NCBI RefSeq assembly: GCF_000485595.1
Contig: NW_014577066.1
Coordinates: 780,539 to 837,421 of the forward strand
From: Priapulus caudatus
Lineage: Eukaryota > Priapulida > Priapulimorpha > Priapulimorphida > Priapulidae
Reading direction: 5' to 3'
Length of the DNA stretch: 56,883 nt
Shown piece after piece: positions 12,513 through 26,700 of the stretch. Within the stretch, counting starts at the first letter, position 1. Each line of letters begins with the position of its first letter. The notes beneath the pieces were generated by a model. It was not told where the DNA came from. It did not search any database and was given only the letters and a program-made list of their open reading frames with translations. The position numbers and the translations under genes are program-made.

Positions 12513-15500
12513 GGCGAACGTACACACGAGTAGTAGAGTTACGTGCTGACTAAAGGGCAGGACACACTAAGGCGATTAAATCGCCCGATTCTATCGCGCG
12601 AGTCGAGTGGACACACTAGGCGATTAAATCGCCGGTGAATAAGTCGTGCATGCATGTGCACGTAGACGTGCGTGCGTGCGTGCGTGCGTGTGTACGTACA
12701 CGTGCGTGCGTGCGTGCGTGTGCAGGTACACGTTCGTGCGTGCGTGCGTGTGTACGTACACGTGCGCGCGTGCGTGCGTGCGTGTGTGTCCAAGTACACG
12801 TGCGTGCGTGCGTGCGTGCGTGCGTGCGTGTGAACGTACACGTGCGTGCCTGCGTGCGTGTGTGCGTGCGTGCGTGTGCACGTTCACCTGCGTGCATGCG
12901 TGCGTACGTACGTGCCTGCGTGCATGCGTGCGTGCGTACGTGCCTGCGTGCGTGTGCAGGTACACGTTCGTGCGTGCGTGCGTGGCTGCGTGCGTGCGTG
13001 CGTGCGTGTGCAGGTACACGTGTGTGCATGTGTGCGTGCGTGCGTACGTGCGTGTGTGTGCAGGTACACGTGTGTGCATGTGTGCGTGCGTGCGTACGTG
13101 CGTGTGTGTGCAGGTACACGTGCGTGCGTGCGTGCGTGCATGCATGTGCACGTAGACGTGCGTGCGTCCATCGCTATTACATGACATGACATATTAAACA
13201 TGAAACATCGCTATTACGTCAGTATCACTGAACAACTCTGATTGGCTGATGAATTGTACAATCGGGCGATTTTATCGCCGGCCCCAGACACACTAGGCGA
13301 TTAAATCGGGCGACAAAATCGCCCGATAATATCAAAACGTTTTGATCTATGCGATGAAATCGGGCGACGAAATCGGGCGACTAAATCGGCGGCGATTGAG
13401 TGGACACACTAGGCGATTTCACGGCGATTTTGTCGCCCGATTTAATCGCCTAGTGTGTCCGGCCCTTTAACCATTCCAACGACAGCAGCAGCATTCAGCC
13501 CAAATTCCACCTAAGCGAAAACAACGCGTAGCCTGCAGTGACATGTGGAATGATGATGCAATCGCGGCTGTTTGTTTCAAACGGGAAACGATGCTAACGT
13601 ACGTACGGTGATACAACGCGCACGCGTGGTGGTCACAGCATGCCACTACAGATAATCTTACAACGGATTTGTCCAAATTCTGAAAAGTTTCAGCAATGTT
13701 CATTCCATTCTCGCCGCTATTGAATGACCCACGATATCTCGTAATTTTACGTTTAGCTCCCAATTTAACTCCTCTCTCATAAAACAAAAAACTCAATAAT
13801 AAACGTGCATGGTAGTAATATTTGCATCGTCCTTTGATGATTCCCTTTATGTTACATTGTTTAAAACACGATGCAATACATTTAATAGTATAATAGTTGG
13901 CATACTATATATGTAACTAGCAAAGTACCCGTCCTTCGGACGGTGGGAATTCATGAATGAGTGTATTAGTGTTGTAGCTCACCTAAGGATCAATGACTTC
14001 TTTATAAAGTATGTTTTTGGTGTTCGTGTGCTGTGTGTGAATGAATATCGCCCTGGGTTTGCCTACTTGTGAGAGGGCAACATAGAGCATGCCATGGAAG
14101 AAGCCAGGTGTTGGTCAGTCGGCAACCCTGATGTAGTGAAAGTCTATGGTAGTGATGCTCACAGGGTGCGGGAAGATGCTGTGTAATTACTTTAAGAAGT
14201 AAAAAAGCAATAGAAAAAGTTGATTTGATGAAGATTTAACAGTGATGGACACTAAATTTACAGAACTTATGGTTAAAAAACAACGTCTGGTAGTGTAGTA
14301 AACAGAGTCTGATTTCGCTTGAGTTGTTGTCAGTAAGTTTCGAGTTGAAGCTTTATGCTTGCAGCGAAAAATTTAGCACGTGAAAGTCACGTGAAGTTGG
14401 CCATGAGAATAATGGTTTTGGGAGGAAAATCCCCGACCAGCTTTCTTGAAAGTTTGACCTTGCGCTTATTGAAATGGTGTTGCAGTAAGCGAATAGGGAA
14501 CTGGCGATTAGGCCAAGCGAATAGGGAACTGACGGCGTTTGAAGTGTAAATGATAGCATTGACATCGGATTGGAGGCTAATATTAATCCTGGTATAATGT
14601 TTCTTTGTCGCACTCGCGGAGGCCGGTCGAGTATTTCTGGCATGAAGTACGTGTTTGTGAAGTGTATGATTTTGGAGTGTAGTACCATTGCAGCAGTCAA
14701 TCGTCGAATCATTTAGAATTAGTTTTACAGTGATAGTTTTCTATGAGTTGTTTGTCAGCAGTTTGGATACAGGGCCCAGGTTTTTGCGAGGCGGAGATTT
14801 ATCACAAAACGTGCTTTTTAGTTTATTGTAATTGCCTGTACTGTCTGGGACATGAGTAACTGAAACTGATTGTTGCGGACGTTGGAATTCATGAATGAGT
14901 GTATTAAGTGTTGTCAGCTACCTAAAGAGGAAAGGCTTCTTTGTAAAGCTATGTTTTTGTCTTCCTGTCCTGTGTGTGAATGAAACATCGCCGTGGGTTT
15001 TGCCTACTCGTGAGAGGGCAACATAGAGCATGCTGGGAAGAAGACAGGTGCGCTGTTGAGGTCCAAGCCTATGGTAGTGAAAGTCTGTCGTTGAGCTTTG
15101 GTTTATGTCAATAGGCATAGGCAAAGGCGGAAATAGGGAATTGCAGTCTTTAAATTGAAATGGAAGAGCTTGATGTTGAAGGGTATGAGTGGTAGCGTGT
15201 GGGTGGTTTATTGTAAGAAAAAAATGTTTATTTTGGCATCAGAAGTGTACATAAATACAGAATGCGGATATATTTCACATGAATGACAATTTTTGAGCCT
15301 GTGCAGGATATTTAAATCACCGTGGAGACTTAATGCATAAAAAATAAAAATAAAATCTGTTTACGGTTGTGCGACAAACCCCTTCAAGAATAGTTTTTCG
15401 GCGTGAAACTTAACCGAACGGGAAGATGTGGTGAGCACAATTGTGTGAGCACAGGCACTTGGAGGCGTTTAATAAAATACAAATGCTAATAATACAATAT

Positions 15501-17779
15501 CTATTAGCTACCAGAAGTGTTATTGTTTCTATACTTGTCTTTGATTCTATTAATTTGCGCCGGTCAAGTTCGTGCAATGCTCATCCTGGCAACGGCTGGC
15601 AAACGCTCAGCTGGCAAAGCTGCTGGCCGCTGCAACACGGACACATAAATATATAGTGTTGTCGCTGTGTGCGAAAAAGCCTCATTATGGATTTTGGGAT
15701 ATCCGCACGGAATTGCATGAGGGATTAAAAAAACGTTAGCTACTAAAAATCGCTGTTTCCCCTTTTATTAGTATACATTTTAAATTAAATGTACTTTAAT
15801 ATGATATATTTAGGATGACAGAAAGAAGTTGCGCACACTGCCGTGAAATATATATTTTTTAATTTCGGCGGCTGTCGAGTTTCGAACTCACCAGCCTAAC
15901 GTATTAGGCAAGCGTGCGTACCACCGCGCCAACAGCGGCCAGCGGCAACGGCGCGTACGTACCATTGGTTAATGATAGTGAGTAGTGACGTCGACGAATA
16001 ACCGGTATGATATCGGTACACGCAGTGTTAAATAAAACGGCTTGAAAATTCAACTTTATCGTGTTTTCATCGTTGAACAAAGTGGCGGCCTATATTACTC
16101 TACGAGTAGTAATGCATGTTTACAGTCAAGCAAATTTGAAATCATGCGAGCGCAGATTACCGAGAACATAGCTAACAAAAAATGGGCTGTTCCCTTTTAT
16201 AGTATAGATTAGTTACTACATTTCGTTTCAATCACCGTATAATTTTACCAGAAGCATTGACCGACACGCTACCTGGACTCCAGGTACATGGCACCTGGAC
16301 CGAACACCGAACACCGAACATATATGGCACCATTCCAGACTAGGTTGTAATTGCACCTGGCCATACTCTTCTTCTTGCATGCAAGAAATGGGTTTTCCAA
16401 CATTAACCTGACCTTTACCTCAAGAGATTTAGTTCAATGGGAACTGATTAAACGTAAAAGAATGCAAGGTATGTAAATAGATATATATAAACGCGACTGA
16501 ATATGGCAATATCCATTATCACATACCACATATATCACGTACGGGTATTGCCGTCTTTGTTACAACTACAGATGAGATCGCGGGGTAGGTGTGGCATTTC
16601 AACTACTCAATGCTAATTTGGTTTGCTATTAATAGCGACTCGCCGCGCGAGATCATGAAATCCTTGTTTGAAAAATTTAATAGCGTTCAGCTACATAACC
16701 TCCTTGCATTCTTCAGTAGTTTTCTGATATGGTTGAAATCATTACTACTCCAAAGTTATCTGTCTCCCGTACTCTTTCGCGTCCCACCCACCTTCGTCTG
16801 CTGCTTATGGTCGTAAGTCTTCACCACCTGTGCAGAATTGCACCATTAGGCGCGCACTCCCGATTTACAACACCGCGCAAAAATTCAAGTGCCACACCTC
16901 AAACCGGTCTTAATCGGTCCATGGCTGTGTCGCGCCATGACGTGTGGGTATGTGACAGAAGACAGGGACTCGGTGAACACCCCACCACCCCCGTCGCGAC
17001 CTCAAACGTCCTCCACATCTCAGTTCTTCGTCAGCAAATCATTCACCCCCCCCCACCTCCTCCCAGCTGTTCTATGCCAAACGTAGTTCACCTACACAAT
17101 AAACATGTGCAATTTCCCATAATAACCTTCAGAATTTCATCAAGGAAGTTCAATTACAAGTCACGCAACTCAACAATAAAATAAACAAAACCAGAAAGAG
17201 AGATAAATAAAAATTGTAAGACAGTCGATGGGTACCAAGTGTGCACGAGATATAAAATTATATAACACACGACACGATAAGATAACGAACTACTAAACTC
17301 TGTAGCGGGGCACACTAAATAAATACTATGTGATTTGTATTGCTAGATATATTATCATTATGTTGTTTATGGCGTTTATGTTATTATGGCGTACATGATT
17401 AAACATTGTTTTGATCATGTACCGAACCTTCGACAGTCTTTCTAGTTTATCCGCAGACTAAAAAGCTAAAATTTTAATTTCTCAAACGCTTGCGCAACGA
17501 ATTAAAACATCGCGCGAAGCGTTGGTGACGCAATCCGAAACTAATGGTCCAGATAAGGACGTGGAAATTTCGGCTGCAGACAGCGGCGGGACACGGCAAG
17601 GGCACGTGCACGGCGCGGCTGGGCTCGAACAGACACGCACAGCTAAAATTAGAGCCACCAGCGCCCGCGGCCCTGTCTAAAATAGCAGACAGGTAGAGAG
17701 GTAATCCCAGCCAGGTATGCAGCCGCGCCTGAACTCACGCTGACCTGTAGCAGCTTGCTGCTGCTACCACCGCTACTGC

Positions 17780-17820
<41 letters not shown>

Positions 17821-18044
17821 ATGCTGCCACCGTTACCACTGTTGTTGCTGCTGTTGCTGCTGTTGCTGCTGTTGCTGCTGTTGCTGCTGTTGCTACTGTT
17901 GCTACTACTACTATTACTTCTGCTACTGCTACTGCTACTGCTACTGCTACTGCTACTGCTACTGCTGCTGCTGCTGTTGCTGCTACTACTACTACTGTTG
18001 CTGCTGTTGATGCTGCTGCTGTCGCAACCAGGCATGTATGCATG

Positions 18045-18111
<67 letters not shown>

Positions 18112-18301
18112 ACGAGCAGGCAGACAGGTAGGCATGCAGGCAGACGAGCAGACAGGCAGGCAGGCAGGCAAGCAGGCAGGGAAGCAGGCGACAGGCAGGC
18201 AAGCAGGCAGGCAGACGAGCAGGCAGGCAGGCATGCAGGCAGACGAGCAGACAGGCAGGCAGGCAGGCATGCAGGCAGGCAGGCATGCAGGCAGACGAGC
18301 A

Positions 18302-18334
<33 letters not shown>

Positions 18335-21300
18335 CAGGGCAGCACAGACCAGACAGACAGACCAGACAGACCAGACAGACCGAGACAGGCGGGCAGCGAC
18401 AAACACAGGCGGCAGGCAGGCAGACAGACAGACAGGCCAAGGCAGGCAGGCAGGCATGGGAGGCGCAGCAGACCAGAGTGAGACTTATGGACAGTAAGAT
18501 TGCAGACCATGCTCACCAGGTGGCTATTAGTGGCCGCCACCCACCTGGGATAACACCCGCTTCCCAGATTCAACTGATTCTGCTCAAGCCTTTCAAGCGT
18601 CAACAATACTTATAGCCGCGATCCATATGCAAACACATCCAGGCGCCTAAGGCTACGCTAATCGGTACGCGACAGGCTCCAACCCACGATGCCGAACCCC
18701 CTTTAGACTCCTCCTTCCGGATGCACGTAATTCAGCAGGAACTGGTTCGCCGACGTGGTTAACTACTAACACGCGCGTATATATATCGCTGTAATAGCGC
18801 ACAACAAGCGCATCTACAGCGCTAATTCTCTCCAGTACTAGAACTAGCAATACTTCGTGCCATGCATAACATACTACTATGACAAAATAAAACTCTAGTT
18901 TCGCTCCCATTTCAAGCCTGTGCGTTGTCTATAAACAGGTATTTGAAATACCTCCAATATTGTTCAACATATCACGATGTTGTTGAGGACACGTTCGCGT
19001 TTGCTCTGCCAAGCAACCGTAAGGCGGTCGAGCTAAAGATCTCTACGGGGGCCCCGTGTGCGTTTTCGCATTCGCACTGCTGCTAGCGCGCAATGACAAT
19101 GTTATCGTTGACGCATATCAAGCCTAAAATTAATATGCGTTATTACTGCGGAGTTTTTAACGCGTGGCCGATTATTATTCCAGCATAGGGCCATGATTTA
19201 CTTACACTGCAGTTTCACGAATACTCACAACTAATCCTTTACAAAGTAAACGACTATATTTCTCTGCTCAACAACCCGTAGCACAGTGAGCGGTCGCTAA
19301 CCGACTCGGGCGAATTGCTTGGCTAAACAATTCGGCATTGGCAGGCCAGGATATACTGATATTCGCAACCTCTTTCTTTGTCGGTTTTAAGGCAAGAACA
19401 CGCATGATATGGGAAGGAACTAGAGTTTTTTTGTCACAGTCTTGTCACGAGAGTATTGCTATCTAGATACTGGAAGAAATTAGCGTGTAGATGCGCATAT
19501 TGCTGGATTTCACTAGAGGCGAGCAAAAACCACAGCTCAACCCGCACTACATAAGCATTTTCTACTTCTATGTCCGCCAGCCTTTGATTTAAGGGCCGTG
19601 CATTACGCCTTTCTCTGTCCAGCTTTGATTCAGGTCCTAAAATTCACACTCTGTCCGTTTTTATAATTAGGGCCTGTTGATTTTCGCTCCGCCAACTTTA
19701 TTTACGCATGTCTATTCCCTCTGCGCCGTACTTACGGACTACGCGCCCAGCTTTACTTAGTGCCTGCCCATTCTCTCTCCCTAACACTCATAGCACTCAG
19801 CAGCTAGGGATGGAGAATCAAAATGACCGCTAACTGAAACGCTAGAGGCCTCAGCTTTTAGTTACGGGTCCGTCTTATTGTCCCTGCCCTCCGACATGTG
19901 CCCAGCTTTATTTAGAAGTTTGACGCATTCCCCCCTCTACTCGCTACCTCGCCCTTCCGTCCCTCACTATGCCAAATATTTTTTAATCCGCACCTTGGCT
20001 CATTCCTCCATTTTGCCCCACGCTTTTAACCTGCGCGCTGCGATCGCGCTGTGCCTCATTTGTTTACTGGCTGATCAGGGGTTTTTGTCGGCATCGTCGT
20101 TCTGCACTCCATAACAGAGCTCGTAACGTAGATGCGCGCACGTCTGCACGACCACCTGCGTGCTCGGGCCGCAACTATTGCATTCCGGTGCGAGAGCGCC
20201 CGACGGAGCGAGGACTGAAGCAAATATTTACAGGCCGATGCGTAAATCGACGGTATGACAGCCAGCCGCGCGGCGCGCAGCATCGCCAGATACGATCAAT
20301 ACTGCGCTGACTCAATCACTGCGCTGGCCAATCGATCAGCAGCGCTGGCCAATCATTCACGAGCGCACTAGTAGCTATCTACTCCCCGACGTAATACGCC
20401 CTATCACGTCATGTCGGGCGTACCGGTACAGTTACACACTCGTGCCGCGCGATGCGTGAACGTACCTATAATCGATATTTGCTCGTACTCCTCTACACCC
20501 CACACCATTTGTCTCTCGCTCACATCAACACTGGTCAAGGTCTCATAACTCGCTTGCAGAGCGTGAAACTAGTGTTCCAGTAACGCCTGGTATTAAGGGG
20601 GGAGGCAGAAGCGGCACAGGGAGTTGATGCTGGGGAACTGGATATGAAGCAGTAATAGTGAGGGAAATAGAATCTATACGGGCGGTGCTGCAGGGAAGTG
20701 CAAAGAGCCGTGCGGTTGGAAGCGGGAATAATGCGCTGTGTGACGCGAAATGGAAGCGGTAAAGAGCGGGTGTGGGGTGGAAGGGGAATATGGCTGTGTG
20801 AGGGTATGAAAGCGGTAAAGAGCGGGCATGGGGGTGGAAGGGGGAATATGGCTGTGTGCGAGGTATGAAGCGGTAGAAGAGGCGGGTGTGGGTGGAAGGG
20901 AAATATGGCATGTGTGAGGGTATGATAAGCGGTAAAGAGGGTGGTGGGGGTGGAAGGGGAATATGGCTGTGTGAGGGTATGAAAGCGGTAAAGAGCGGGT
21001 GTGGGGTGGAAGGAGGAATATGGCTGTGTGAGGGTATGAAAGCGGTAAAGAGCGGGTGTGGGGTGGAAGCGGTAAACAACGGGTGTGTGGGGGAATATAT
21101 AGAAGTGAAAACGAGCGGTGTTGAGGAACGGAATCAGTAAAATGCGGCGTGCGAATATGAAAGGAGAAACGAGCAGTGTTGGAATGGAAATCAGGGGCTC
21201 CAGGAGAACTACGCGCTAACGCTGTGCGAGCCAAACTCCAACCCTCCCTCTCTCTCTCTCTAGCAAGAACATCGACTTTGGCTAGGGCCCTCGCAGGTAC

Positions 21301-21995
21301 CGCGCGACTCTCACCCCCGCACGGCGGTTCTAGACCTTATACATCCCGGCCGTGCACGCTCGCCCGCACACAGACTAGCACAGCCGCCAGCACGACACGG
21401 AAGCGGGCGCGGCGCACTGCGCGAGAGGCACGCGAGCGACGCGCGAACCGCCGACTCTGCTGCAAAGCTCTTTCAATTTCTGGGATTCTTTACGGCAACG
21501 TGCACCCAAAACACCCAAAAAAGCAGCCCGTCTCTAAGCCCCCTATAAGCCCGCGGTGCGATACTAAAACGAAAGCAACCAAGTTCTCGAGCAGGACAGA
21601 CGGCTGGCGTTCTTCGCATGCGCGCGCTTTTCTTCGGGCTGCTTTAATACGCGAGGGCTGAAACTTCCAGTCGGCGAACCTGACGCGAATCTCTACCTTT
21701 GCATTTTGGCGTCTATTTTCGGATAGTCGCCCGAAGCGAGCGTTTAGGCGAAAAGATTGAATAACTATGAGTAAGCAGCTCGGGCGTGTAGGCGAAGGCG
21801 GCGGCGGCGGCGGCGGCGGCGGCAGCGTGCATCGGGCGTGGCGCAGACAGTTGTTTACCGGCGCGTAGCTGTGTCTAGGTGCGCTATATCTTCTCTCTCT
21901 CCCCGCCCCGCCCTTCTCATCTCTCTCTCTCTATCCCCGCCCCTTCTCTCTCCGTCTCTCTCATTCTCTCTCTCTCTTCTCGCTGCTCCTCCTCT

Positions 21996-22052
<57 letters not shown>

Positions 22053-23708
22053 ACTATTTGCTTTCGCTGCGCTCTCTCTATCTCTGTCTCTCTGCGCTCG
22101 TCTATCTATCTAGCTATCTCTCTGGCTCTCTCCTGCGCTCTTCTATCTATCTAGCTATCTTCTCTCTTCTCCTCTGCCCCCACCCCGCCTCTCTCTCTCT
22201 CCTCTCTTTCGTTTAGCCTTGCTCCGCTTCTCTCTCCCTCATCGCTTTCACTCGACGCTCTGGCCTCCCTTACTCCGCTCCCCTCATGCAGTTGTCTTTC
22301 CGGTCCATCCCCTCCTTTCTGCTTCATATCTTTCCCACTGCATTCCTTTCTCTTGTATTCTTTCTCTTTACTTATATACTATATACACCCTTCATCTATT
22401 TCTCTGTTTTTTTTGACTGCATCTTTCGGTCTGTTTGTCCATTTCAGTCCTGCACATTGATGGATGGATGCTGAGAGTTGTAACACAGGGTTCGTTCTAA
22501 CGAAACACACGTTCTACGTACACAAGCATGTCACGTGCACACTCTCACCACACGCCTAAGCTCTGAGCACTGCTTTCGCAATGCTTACTACGTAGTATGT
22601 GAGTCTGATCTAAACTGCTGCATAGGAGGTTAAACACATAAAGACATGCGGTCATAACACTCAGGTGCATGTCTCGTTAAGAGCCGGCAGATTTTGCAAG
22701 CTTGTATTAACTAACACGGCGTACATTCCTGTTTAGTAAACCGTCATTAACATAATCCAGTAACTAGGCAGAAACGAGCGCCCCGGGCGGGCACATAAAG
22801 CAGTGCAGGCCGACGATGTTACGAGACGCCACCTTGCTTTTGCCCTACATATACACGTAAAGCCTCAGCTGTAACAGAGCCAACAGATTTGCATATAATG
22901 AATTCATCAGGGCGCTGCATTTCCACCGTTAAGTCTCTCCATCGTCGGCGCTCACACGACTGCAGCGAGGAAACCAGTGCTTTCTCAGCGCGTACTGCAG
23001 CACCCGGGGGGGGGGGGGNNNNNNNNNNNNNNNNNNNNNNNNNAGAAGTGAAAACGAGCGGTGTTGAGGAACGGAATCAGTAAAATGCGGCGTGCGAATA
23101 TGAAAGGAGAAACGAGCAGTGTGCGGAATGGAATCAGGGCGCTCAGGAGACACGCGCTAACGGCTGTGCGACCACTCCAACCCTCCCCTCTCTCTCTCTA
23201 CAAGAACATCGACTTCTGGCTAGCCCTCCAGGTACCGCCGCGACTCTCACCCCGCACGCGGTTCTAGACCTTACATCCCCGGCCGTGCACGCTCGCACGC
23301 ACACAGACTAGCACAGCCAGCCAGCCGACACGGAAGCGGGCAGCGGCGCACTGCGCGAGAGCGAGCGAGCGACGCGCACCGCCGACTCTGCTGCAAAGCT
23401 CTTTCAATTTCTGGGATTTCTTTACAACTGCACCCAAAACACCCAAAATAGCAGCCCCGTCTCTAGCCCCCTATAAGCCGCGGTGCGATACTAAAACGAG
23501 CAACCAGTTCTCAGCAGGACGACGGCTGGCGTTCTTCGCTAGCGCGCCTTTCTTCGAGAGCTGCTTTCATACGCGAGGCTGAAACTTCCAGTCGCGACCT
23601 GACCGAATCTCTACCTTTGCATTTTGGCGTCTATTTTCGGATAGCGCCCGAAGCGAGCGTTTAGCGAAAAGATTGAAATAACTATGAAGGCAGGCAGGCA
23701 GACAGACA

Positions 23709-23741
<33 letters not shown>

Positions 23742-26700
23742 ACAGACAGAGTGAGACTTATGGACATAAGATTGCAGACATCTCACCAGGTGAGCTATTA
23801 GGCCGCCACCCACTGGATAACCCCGCGCTTCCCAGAATTTCCAACTGGATTCTCTCAAGCCTTTCAAGCGTCAACAATACTTTAACCCGAGTCCATTTAA
23901 CCACTACCTACGCGCCTAGCTACCTATCGGGACCACAGGCTCCAACCCACGCAACCCCCTTTACTCCTCTCTTCGGATGCACGTAATTCACAGGAACTGG
24001 TTCGCCCACGTGGTTAATACTAACACGCGTATATATACGCTGTTAAAGCCACAATAAGCGCATCTACACGCTAATTTCTCCAGTACTAGACTAGCAAATA
24101 CTTCGTGCCATGCATAATCATACTACCTTATGACAAAATAAACTCTAGTTCCTCCCATTTCACTGTGCGTTGTCTTATAAAAGGTATTTGAAAATACCTC
24201 CAATATTGTTCAAATTCTCCGATGTTGTTGACACTTTCGCGTTGCTCTGCCAAGCAACCGTACAGCGGGTGTAGCAAAGATTTCTACGGCCCGTGTGCGT
24301 TTTTCGCTCGCACGCTGCTAGCGCAATGACATGTTATCGTTGACGATATCAAGCCTAAAATTAATACGTTATTCTCGGAGTTTATTACGCTGCCTATTAT
24401 TACTTTCCCAATAGGCATTGATGTTACATACACTGCAGTTCACAATACTACAACTATCTTAAAATGTAAACGACTATATTCTCTGCTCAACACCCGTAGC
24501 AACATGTGACGTCGCCTAACCGATTCGGGGCGAAATTGCTTGGCAAACAATTCGGCATTGGCGCCAGATTACCTGATTTCGCACCTCTTTCTTGTCGGTT
24601 TTAAGCAAACACGCAGTGAAATGGGAGGAACTAGAGTTTATTTTGTCACAACTTGTCACGAAGTATTTGCTAGTCTAGTACTGGAGAAATTAGCGTGTAG
24701 ATGCGCATATTGTGGATTTCATAGAGGCAGCAAAAACCACACTACCCCCACTTACATAAGCATTTCTACTTCTATGTCCCAGCTTTTATTTAAGGCCCGT
24801 GCATTACCCTTCTCTGTCCCAGCTTTGATTTAAGGTCCTAAATTCCACACTCTGTCCCGGTTTTTATAATTAGGGCCTGTTGATTTTCGCTCCCAGCCCA
24901 ACTTTTATTTACGGCATGTCTATTCTCCCTCTCGCCGTCACTACGGACTACCCCAGCTTTACTTAGTGCCTGCCCATTCTCTCTCCCTACATCATAGCAC
25001 TAGCAGCTAGGGATGGAGAATAAAATGACCCTAACTGAAAGCTAGGGCCTAGCTTTTAGTTAGGGTCGTCTTATTGTCCCTCCCTCCGACAGTGGCCCAG
25101 CTTTTATTTAAAGTTTGCGCATCCCCTCCCTCACTCGCTCCCTCCCCTTCCTCCCTCACTATCCAAATATTTTAATCAGCACCTGCTCATTCCCTCCCTT
25201 CTTGCCCCAGCTTTTACTCTGCGCCTGCGATCGCGCTGTCTCATTTGTTTACTGCTGATCAGGGGTTTGTCGGCACGTCGTCTGCACTCCTAACAGACTC
25301 GTAACGTAGATGCGCGCACGCCGACCACCTGCGTGCTCGCCGCAACTTTGCATTCCGTGCGAGAGCGCCGACGAGCGAGGACTGAACAAATATTTACAGC
25401 CGATCGTAAATGACGACGGACAGCCAGCCGCGCGGCGCGCAGCATCGCCAGATCTACGCGATCAAATCATGCGCTGCCAATCAATCACAGCGCTGCCAAT
25501 CATTCACAGCGCTACTAGTACTACTACTCCCACGTAATACGCCATCACGTCATCGGGCGTACCGGTACGTTACACACTCGTGCCGCGATGCGTGAACGTA
25601 CCTATAATCGATATTTGCTCGTACTCTCTCTACACCCCCACACCATTTTCTCTCGCTCACTCATACACTGGGTCAAGTCAATAACTCGGTTCAGAACGTG
25701 AAACTAGTTTCCAGTAACGCCTGGTGATTAAGGGGGAGCAGAAGCGGCAAGGGAGGTGTGTGCTGGGGAATGGATATTGGAAGCAGTAATAGTGGGGAAA
25801 TAGAAGTAGTAAGGGGGCGGTGCAGGGAAGTGCCAAAGAGCGGGCGTGGGGTGGAAGGAGAATATGGCTGTGTGAGGGTAATGGAAGCGGTAAAGAGCGG
25901 GTGTGGGGTGGAAGGGGAATATGGCTGTGTGAGGGTAAAACAGCGTAAGAGGGCATGGGGTGGAGGGGAATGATGGCTTGTGTGCGGGTATGGAAGCGGG
26001 TAAGAGCGGTGGGGGGCAGGAGGAATATGGCGTGTGAGGGTATTGGAAAGCGGTAAGAGAGCGGCTGTGGGGGGGAAGGGGATATGGCCTGTTGAGGGTA
26101 TGAAAGCGCGTAAGAGCAGCGCCGCGGTGTGGCGGCGTGGAAGCAGGAATATAGGTGTGTGCAGGGGTATGCAGAAGCGTAAAGAGGCCGGTGTGTGGCG
26201 TGAAGCGCGATAACAACGGGTGTGTGGGGTAATTTATAGAGTGAAACCGAGCGGTGCTTGAGGATCGGAATCAGTAAAATGCGAGCTGCGAATTTGAAAG
26301 GAGAAACGAGCAGTGGTGCGGATGGAATCAGGCGCGCTCAGGAGACACGCGCTAACGGCTGTTGCGACCATCATCCAACCTCCCTCTTCTCTTCTCTTAC
26401 AAGAACATCGACTTCTGGCTAGCCTCATGGTACCGCCGCGACTCTCACCCGCACGCGGTTCTAGACCTTACATCCCGCGCGCGTGCACGCTCGCACGCAC
26501 ACAGACTAGCACAGCAGCCAGCCGACACGAAGCGGGCAGCGGGCGCATCGGCGCGAAGCGAGCGAGCGACGCGCACCGCCGCTCTGCTGCAAAGCTCTTT
26601 CAATTTCTGGGGATTTCTTTACAAGTGCACCAAAACACCAAAATAGCAGCCCGTCTCTAGCCCCTATAAGCCGCTGTGCGCATACTAAAACGAGCAACCA

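Larger units (their letters stand above)
13917..16208 (-). mobile_element. Helitron with intact ends and degraded helicase
   Basis: On the minus strand the 5' end is TCTATACTATAAAAGGG at 16208, preceded by A. The 3' end is a CCGTCC-GAA-GGACGG hairpin followed by GTACTTTG and CTAG at 13917, then T. TC..hairpin..CTRR between A and T is the Helitron signature. Inside are two remnants of the C-terminal Pif1-like helicase. A second, degenerate 5'-like end near 15744-15781 and the repeated helicase piece suggest a nested or tandem older copy. Most coding capacity is lost. Confidence 0.85.
18477..23018. repeat. Large duplicated segment, copy A
   Basis: Runs collinearly with 23750-28050: same GTGAGACTTATGGACA start, same internal minisatellites, TC tract and CACGTTCTACGTACACAAGC stretch, and same CAGCACCCGGGGGG end. 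Differences are mainly single-base insertions or deletions, copy A being longer. It ends in a G-run directly at the N gap. Confidence 0.92.

Noticed and set aside
12539-13201. Long frames rich in Thr/His/Ala/Arg or Val/Cys/Arg on both strands
   Set aside because: All come from the GTGC array; a repeat with period 4 is open in every frame when it lacks stop triplets.
16729-17184. 151-codon plus-strand frame as a gene
   Set aside because: No recognisable domain, a homopolymer run of Pro from a C-run, and no supporting splice sites or family match.
17649-18615. Cys/Leu/Pro and Gln/Ala/Gly/Arg frames up to 286 codons
   Set aside because: Artefacts of CTG and CAGG arrays.
20543-21234. Pro/His/Ser-rich minus-strand frames of 178 and 186 codons
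   Set aside because: They read through the ~55-bp minisatellite and are interrupted differently in the duplicate copy.
21176-21661. 161-codon plus-strand Arg/Thr-rich frame
   Set aside because: The other two copies of the segment break the frame at different places, and the region is of doubtful base quality.
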